DNA of 64,000 bases, taken from contig NZ_CP119082.1 in assembly GCF_029027965.1 (NCBI RefSeq), positions 1,282,001-1,346,000 on the forward strand, given 5' to 3'. The notes beneath the pieces are model-generated. The model was not told where the DNA came from. It searched no databases and was given only the letters and a program-made list of their open reading frames with translations. The first letter of the stretch is position 1; every line of letters begins with the position of its first letter. Positions 60,433-64,000 of this stretch are shown piece after piece. This DNA comes from Paracoccus sp. S3-43. GTDB taxonomy: Bacteria; Pseudomonadota; Alphaproteobacteria; Rhodobacterales; Rhodobacteraceae. A program made the translations under genes and the position numbers.

Positions 60433-60594
60433 ATGGAGATCCTGTCCATCCTGATCCCGGTTTCGCTGGCCCTGGGCGCGGCGGGCCTTGTCGCCTTCAT
60501 CTGGGCCTTGCGGTCGCGCCAGTTCGAGGATCCGAAAGGCGATGCGGAACGGATTCTCAGCGACAAATGGGACGACCGCCCCAAGCCCGACTGA
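60433..60594 (+). CDS. ccoS: cbb3-type cytochrome oxidase assembly protein CcoS
   Basis: 53 residues: one transmembrane helix (LSILIPVSLALGAAGLVAFIWALRS) and the family tail QFEDPKGDAERILSD. CcoS is needed for haem and copper insertion into the cbb3 oxidase. It is the last gene of the operon; the ATG is 12 bp after ccoI with AAGGGG as ribosome site. The gene is short enough to be overlooked. A strong terminator follows. Confidence 0.93.
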   Translation: MEILSILIPVSLALGAAGLVAFIWALRSRQFEDPKGDAERILSDKWDDRPKPD

Positions 60595-60606
60595 TCGGAC
60601 CCTGGC

Positions 60607-60646
60607 ACGGAAACGGGGGCGGAGCCATCTCCGCCCCCGTTTCCGT
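60607..60646. terminator. Bidirectional terminator between ccoS and dacC-type gene
   Basis: ACGGAAACGGGGGCGGA (60607-60623), a 6-nt loop and its perfect complement (60630-60646): a 17-bp perfect stem. The convergent genes ccoS and the D,D-carboxypeptidase end on both sides. No long T-run in either direction, so it is a strong-stem terminator. Confidence 0.75.
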
Positions 60647-60662
60647 TCAGAAAGCCGGGCTT

Positions 60663-62303
60663 TCAGCGCCCGACCACCTGGCATTCCTGCGACCGGCTGG
60701 CGAAGCGTTCGCAGACCAGTTCGGCATTGGCCTTGGTCAGGTTCGCGAAGCTGGGCTGGAAGCCCCGCTTGGTGTCGGCGACATGGCGCGCGGCCCCGCC
60801 CAGGATCGCGCCGTCCTGCAAGGCGCTGCGAAGAAGCAGCTTTTCAGCCTCGGTCCTGGAGGTGAACAGGCCCAGCGTCACGCCCCAGCCGCGACCGCTG
60901 TTGGCGGGGCGAGAGACGATCTCCAAAGCCTCGGGATCGGCCAGATCGCCTTCGCCCATCGCGGCCAGAATCACCGTTTCCGACCGGGGCTTGGGCGCGG
61001 GAGAGGCCAGCAGCGACAGCGACGTGCCGCCATTCTGCGGGACGGCCTCGGCCACGGCGCGGGCGATGGCCTGGGGATCGGCGCCGGGATTGGCAACCTG
61101 GGCCGTGGCGGTGCGGGACCGGGGCGCCGGGGCAGGGCGGACGGATGCCGCCAGGACAGGGGCCGCAAGGCTGGCCGATTGCGCCTGCGGCGCGGCTTCG
61201 GGGGCAGCGGCCACGGCGACCGGCTCAGGCGCGCGGCGGCTGGCGGGACGGGCACTGGCCGACAGGGTCAGGCCGCCCGTCGGGGCCGCCTGAGGCGCGG
61301 CCTGCGGGGCCTGGGCCACGGCGGCGGTCGACGCCAGGGCAGGGCGGCTGACCCGCACCGGCGGGGCCGAGGCCGACAGCACCAGCCGTTGCGGCTGGGG
61401 CGCGGTCGCCGCGGCCGACGGTTCGACCTGCGCGCGGCGAACGACGCGCTGCGCCAGCAGGCGCGGCGCCTCGGGGCGGACTTCGCGGACGCGATTGGGC
61501 ACGCGCGTGAAGCCCGCGTCCAGCAGTTGCGCCATGACCTGATTGCGATGCGCGGTCGAGGTGCCGCCCAGGACCGTGGCGACCAGCCGCTTGTTTCCAC
61601 GCTGCGCCGATGCGGTCAGGTTGAATCCCGCCGCGCGGGTATAGCCGGTCTTGATCCCGTCCGCGCCTTCGTAGGCGTCCAGGAACCGCTTGTTGGTCGA
61701 GGCGACCTGCGCGATCCCCGCATCCGCCGACCGGCGCGAGAAGATGTTGTAATATTGCGGGAAGTCGTAGAACAGTCGGCGGCCCAGGATGGTCATGTCA
61801 CGGGCGGTCGAATAGTGCCCTTCCTGCGTCAGGCCGTGGGCGTTGCGGAAATTGGTGTTCGTCATGCCGATCGCGCGGGCCATCTGCGTCATCTGCTGGG
61901 CAAAGGCGGCCTCGGATCCCGCCAGCCCTTCGCCGATGGTGGTGGCGGCGTCGTTGGCCGACTTGATCGCGGCGGCGCGGATCAGATAGCGCAGCTCGAT
62001 TCGTTGGCCCGCCTTCAGGCCCAGCTTGGAGGGCGGTTCCGATGCCGCATTGGTGGAAACGGGGAATTGCGAATCCAGCCGGACCTGCCCGCGTTCGATC
62101 GCGGTAAAGGCCATGTACAGCGTCATCATCTTGGTCAGGGACGCGGGATGCAGCCGCGTATCCTCGTTTTGCTTGTAGATCGGCTGGCCGGTGCGCGCGT
62201 CCATCACATAGGCGGCGAAAGGAGCCGCCGAAAGCGTCGCCGGAACAAGCAGGGCCAGCACGAGAAAGGCCCACAGCCGGGCTGTCTGGGAAATACGGAT
62301 CAC
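60663..62303 (-). CDS. D-alanyl-D-alanine carboxypeptidase with SPOR domain
   Basis: 546 residues from a GTG at 62303, giving a signal peptide (VIRISQTARLWAFLV..., ending SAAP). Serine peptidase S11 motifs: PASLTKMMT (SxxK), KSANDAATT (SxN) and GIKTGYT (KTG). A long Ala/Pro-rich linker (about 290-470) follows, and then a SPOR domain (WGVTLGLFTSRTEAEKLL...CERFASRSQECQVV), which binds septal peptidoglycan. Trims pentapeptide side chains in the periplasm, likely at division sites. Longer starts at 62333 and 62381 are possible; a TATTAT -10-like element around 62366-62371 argues against 62381. Confidence 0.9.
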   Translation of the reverse strand: MIRISQTARLWAFLVLALLVPATLSAAPFAAYVMDARTGQPIYKQNEDTRLHPASLTKMMTLYMAFTAIERGQVRLDSQFPVSTNAASEPPSKLGLKAGQRIELRYLIRAAAIKSANDAATTIGEGLAGSEAAFAQQMTQMARAIGMTNTNFRNAHGLTQEGHYSTARDMTILGRRLFYDFPQYYNIFSRRSADAGIAQVASTNKRFLDAYEGADGIKTGYTRAAGFNLTASAQRGNKRLVATVLGGTSTAHRNQVMAQLLDAGFTRVPNRVREVRPEAPRLLAQRVVRRAQVEPSAAATAPQPQRLVLSASAPPVRVSRPALASTAAVAQAPQAAPQAAPTGGLTLSASARPASRRAPEPVAVAAAPEAAPQAQSASLAAPVLAASVRPAPAPRSRTATAQVANPGADPQAIARAVAEAVPQNGGTSLSLLASPAPKPRSETVILAAMGEGDLADPEALEIVSRPANSGRGWGVTLGLFTSRTEAEKLLLRSALQDGAILGGAARHVADTKRGFQPSFANLTKANAELVCERFASRSQECQVVGR

Positions 62304-62491
62304 TGTCGCGGTCTCTCTGCCTCGGGGCGGCATGTCGTTTGTCGCATGCCCTTTCTTAACTTTCGGATAATAGCACGACATCTTTCGCCATGTAACCGCT
62401 CATTTGGTGTATTTTCCAGCCTTCGCTCGCCTCTGGGCGGGCTTTTCTCGGGCGGGAAATCGACTATATTGTTCCGCGGAGCAGGATCAGC

Positions 62492-62839
62492 ATGACCAGA
62501 TCGGACGACATGGCGCAGTGGATGACAGACGGCGACGGACCTGACGACCAGATCGAACTGGTGGTCAAGCCGCGCACGCGCACGCAGCGCCCGCCGATGT
62601 ACAAGGTCTTGATGCTGAACGACGATTTCACGCCGATGGAATTCGTGGTGCATGTGCTGGAACGGCTGTTCAACATGACCCACGCCCAGGCGATCGAGAT
62701 CATGCTGACCGTCCATCGCAAGGGGGTGGCGGTCGTCGGCGTCTTCTCGCACGAGGTCGCCGAAACCAAGGTCGCGCAGGTGATGGAACTGGCGCGGCGG
62801 CAGCAGCATCCGCTGCAATGCACCATGGAAAAAGAATAG
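62492..62839 (+). CDS. clpS: ATP-dependent Clp protease adaptor ClpS
   Basis: 115 residues: [63 protein letters not shown]. The conserved DDFTPMEFV and HRKGVAVVG motifs form the N-degron binding pocket. ClpS delivers N-degron substrates to ClpAP. No clpA follows directly in the window; the next gene is a methyltransferase. Confidence 0.95.
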   Translation: MTRSDDMAQWMTDGDGPDDQIELVVKPRTRTQRPPMYKVLMLNDDFTPMEFVVHVLERLFNMTHAQAIEIMLTVHRKGVAVVGVFSHEVAETKVAQVMELARRQQHPLQCTMEKE

Positions 62840-62841
62840 CA

Positions 62842-63846
62842 GTGACCGTGACGCGTCTTTCCCTCGCCCTCCCGGATGGTCATCCCGGAGGCGATCTTCT
62901 TGTCATCGGGGCGCGCGGGGCAGATGACCTGTCACCGCTGGACCCGGCCCGCACCCGCATCCAGCAGGGCCATTTCTCCGACCACCGCGCCTTGGCCGCG
63001 CGCGGCTTCCGGGTTGCGCCTGTCGTCGACGGCCGCTTCGACGCGGCCCTGGCCGTCCTGCCCCGCGCCAAGGCCGAGGGGCGGGCCCGCATCGCCGATG
63101 CCGCGTCCCGCCTGTCGCCCGGCGCGGTGCTGTGGATCGACGGGCAAAAGACCGATGGCATCGATTCCATGCTGCGGGACTTGCGGCGGCTTGCCCCCGT
63201 TGACGAGGTTCACAGCAAGGCCCATGGCAAGATATTCCGCGTGACCGTGCCCGCGGGGAACTGGCTGCCACCCGACTGGACCGCGCGCCCGCAACAGGTC
63301 GCGCCGGGTTTCGTGACCCGTCCCGGCGTGTTTTCCGCCGATGGGGTCGATCCCGGATCGGCGATGCTGGCGCAGGCGCTGCCCGACCGGATGCCGACCC
63401 GCCTGGTCGACCTGGGCGCGGGATGGGGCTGGCTGTCCGCGCAGGCCCTGGCCCGTCCGGGGATCGAGGTCGTCCATCTGGTCGAGGCCGATCACGCCGC
63501 CCTGGAATCGGCGCGCGACAACCTCGCCGACCCGCGCGCCCGGTTTCACTGGGCCGATGCGCGCGACTTCACCCTGTCGGAACCCGTGAACGGCGTCATC
63601 ATGAACCCGCCCTTCCATGACGGGCGCGCGGCCGATCCCCGGATCGGCGCCGATTTCATCGCGGCCGCCGCGCGCCTGCTGACGGGGGCGGGGCGGCTGT
63701 GGATGGTCGCCAACCGGCATCTGCCCTATGAAACCGTCCTGGCGCAGCATTTCGCCCAAGTGACAGAGATGCGGGGGGACAGCCGCTTCAAGGTGATCGA
63801 GGCCACGGGTGCGGGACGCGCCGCCGCGCACAAGGGCCGCCGCTGA
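62842..63846 (+). CDS. RsmC-like class I SAM-dependent methyltransferase
   Basis: 334 residues from a GTG at 62842. The N-terminal half is a degenerate methyltransferase domain, and the C-terminal half contains the SAM motif LVDLGAGWGWLSAQAL, an acidic loop (VEADHAALESAR), and the active-site NPPF motif of N2-guanine rRNA methyltransferases (VIMNPPFHDGR). It matches RsmC/RlmG (16S rRNA m2G1207 type). GGAAAAAGA precedes the GTG; an in-frame ATG at 62818 overlaps clpS. TGATG coupling to the next gene. Confidence 0.86.
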   Translation: MTVTRLSLALPDGHPGGDLLVIGARGADDLSPLDPARTRIQQGHFSDHRALAARGFRVAPVVDGRFDAALAVLPRAKAEGRARIADAASRLSPGAVLWIDGQKTDGIDSMLRDLRRLAPVDEVHSKAHGKIFRVTVPAGNWLPPDWTARPQQVAPGFVTRPGVFSADGVDPGSAMLAQALPDRMPTRLVDLGAGWGWLSAQALARPGIEVVHLVEADHAALESARDNLADPRARFHWADARDFTLSEPVNGVIMNPPFHDGRAADPRIGADFIAAAARLLTGAGRLWMVANRHLPYETVLAQHFAQVTEMRGDSRFKVIEATGAGRAAAHKGRR

Positions 63847-64000
63847 TGAGCCTGTCGATCCAGGGCAAGACCGCCATCGTCACCGGGGCCGGGCGCGGCA
63901 TCGGCTTGGCCATCGCGCGCCATTTCGTCGAACGCGGCGCCCATGTGATGTTCGCCGATACCGACGAGGCCGCCCTGGCCGAGGCGATGTCGGATTACGA
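63846..64000 (+). CDS. SDR-family oxidoreductase (partial, cut by window end)
   Basis: The first 51 codons encode MSLSIQGKTAIVTGAGRGIG and LAIARHFVERGAHVMFADTD: an N-terminal Rossmann fold with the TGxxxGIG dinucleotide-binding motif, and an Asp after the second strand (FADTD), which suggests NAD rather than NADP. It shares one base (TGATG) with the upstream methyltransferase, so it is in the same operon. The rest is outside the window. Confidence 0.85.
   Translation, partial: MSLSIQGKTAIVTGAGRGIGLAIARHFVERGAHVMFADTDEAALAEAMSDY

Overview
The window is a dense, GC-rich (roughly two-thirds G+C by eye) chromosomal segment of an alphaproteobacterium, most likely a Paracoccus-like member of the Rhodobacteraceae/Paracoccaceae. 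This rests on the PheS/PheT/IF3/FumC/ParE sequence types, the CcoGHIS oxidase-assembly operon behind an FNR-type box, two proteins with VPLPA-CTERM tails, a ribbon-helix-helix/DUF4169 gene pair and a molbindin next to a DUF2478 gene. There is no rRNA, no complete tRNA, no CRISPR array and no prophage. The only mobile-element trace is a transposase tail near 28.1 kb.

Layout. 0.1-2.3 kb: a secreted VPLPA-CTERM phosphodiesterase-like protein and pheS. 2.3-7.1 kb: a divergent metal-uptake locus. DUF2478, mop (molbindin), trmO, and a FecBCD-type ABC importer run leftward; a TonB-dependent receptor runs rightward. The region between them carries one good and one weaker ModE/Mop-type Mo-box. The locus is decaying: the ATPase is frameshifted, trmO has lost its middle, and the receptor has lost most of its barrel and all of its plug. 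7.1-25.7 kb: an organosulfur-scavenging island. It holds two separate sulfonate/taurine-type ABC importers, an SsuD-like and two NtaA/DszA-like flavin monooxygenases, an MFS exporter, an aldo/keto reductase, an NfsA-like nitroreductase, a LysR regulator, an FAD/NAD(P)-binding protein, three poorly known small genes and an EpsC-type serine acetyltransferase. Together these could import C-S compounds, release sulfite and feed cysteine synthesis. 25.7-33.3 kb: oxidoreductase, PHB-depolymerase-like esterase, IS remnant, adenine deaminase, tRNA-Cys-like relic, alanine-rich membrane-anchored protein, infC (ATA start) and small envelope proteins. pheT follows at 33.5 kb, so pheS and pheT are about 31 kb apart.

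35.9-55.2 kb is mostly housekeeping: fumC, a DapA-family lyase, a transglutaminase-like protein and OsmC, a second VPLPA-CTERM protein, dGTPase, an IscA/ErpA-type Fe-S protein, xthA, a CDF transporter, YnfA, an orphan peptide-binding protein overlapping entericidin and CsbD-like genes, 3-hydroxybutyrate dehydrogenase, aspartate aminotransferase, sdhE, MarR, gloA, folA-thyA and parE. A free-standing promoter-hairpin-terminator unit at 47.8-47.9 kb looks like a small RNA. 55.3-64 kb: a GST, the ccoG-ccoH-ccoI-ccoS operon for cbb3 oxidase assembly, a D,D-carboxypeptidase with a SPOR domain, clpS, an RsmC-like methyltransferase, and an SDR gene cut by the window edge.

The most interesting signals are the Mo-box-controlled TonB/FecBCD locus and its decay, the candidate sRNA, the organosulfur island lying between pheS and pheT, and several genes that share the same kind of damage (internal deletion).
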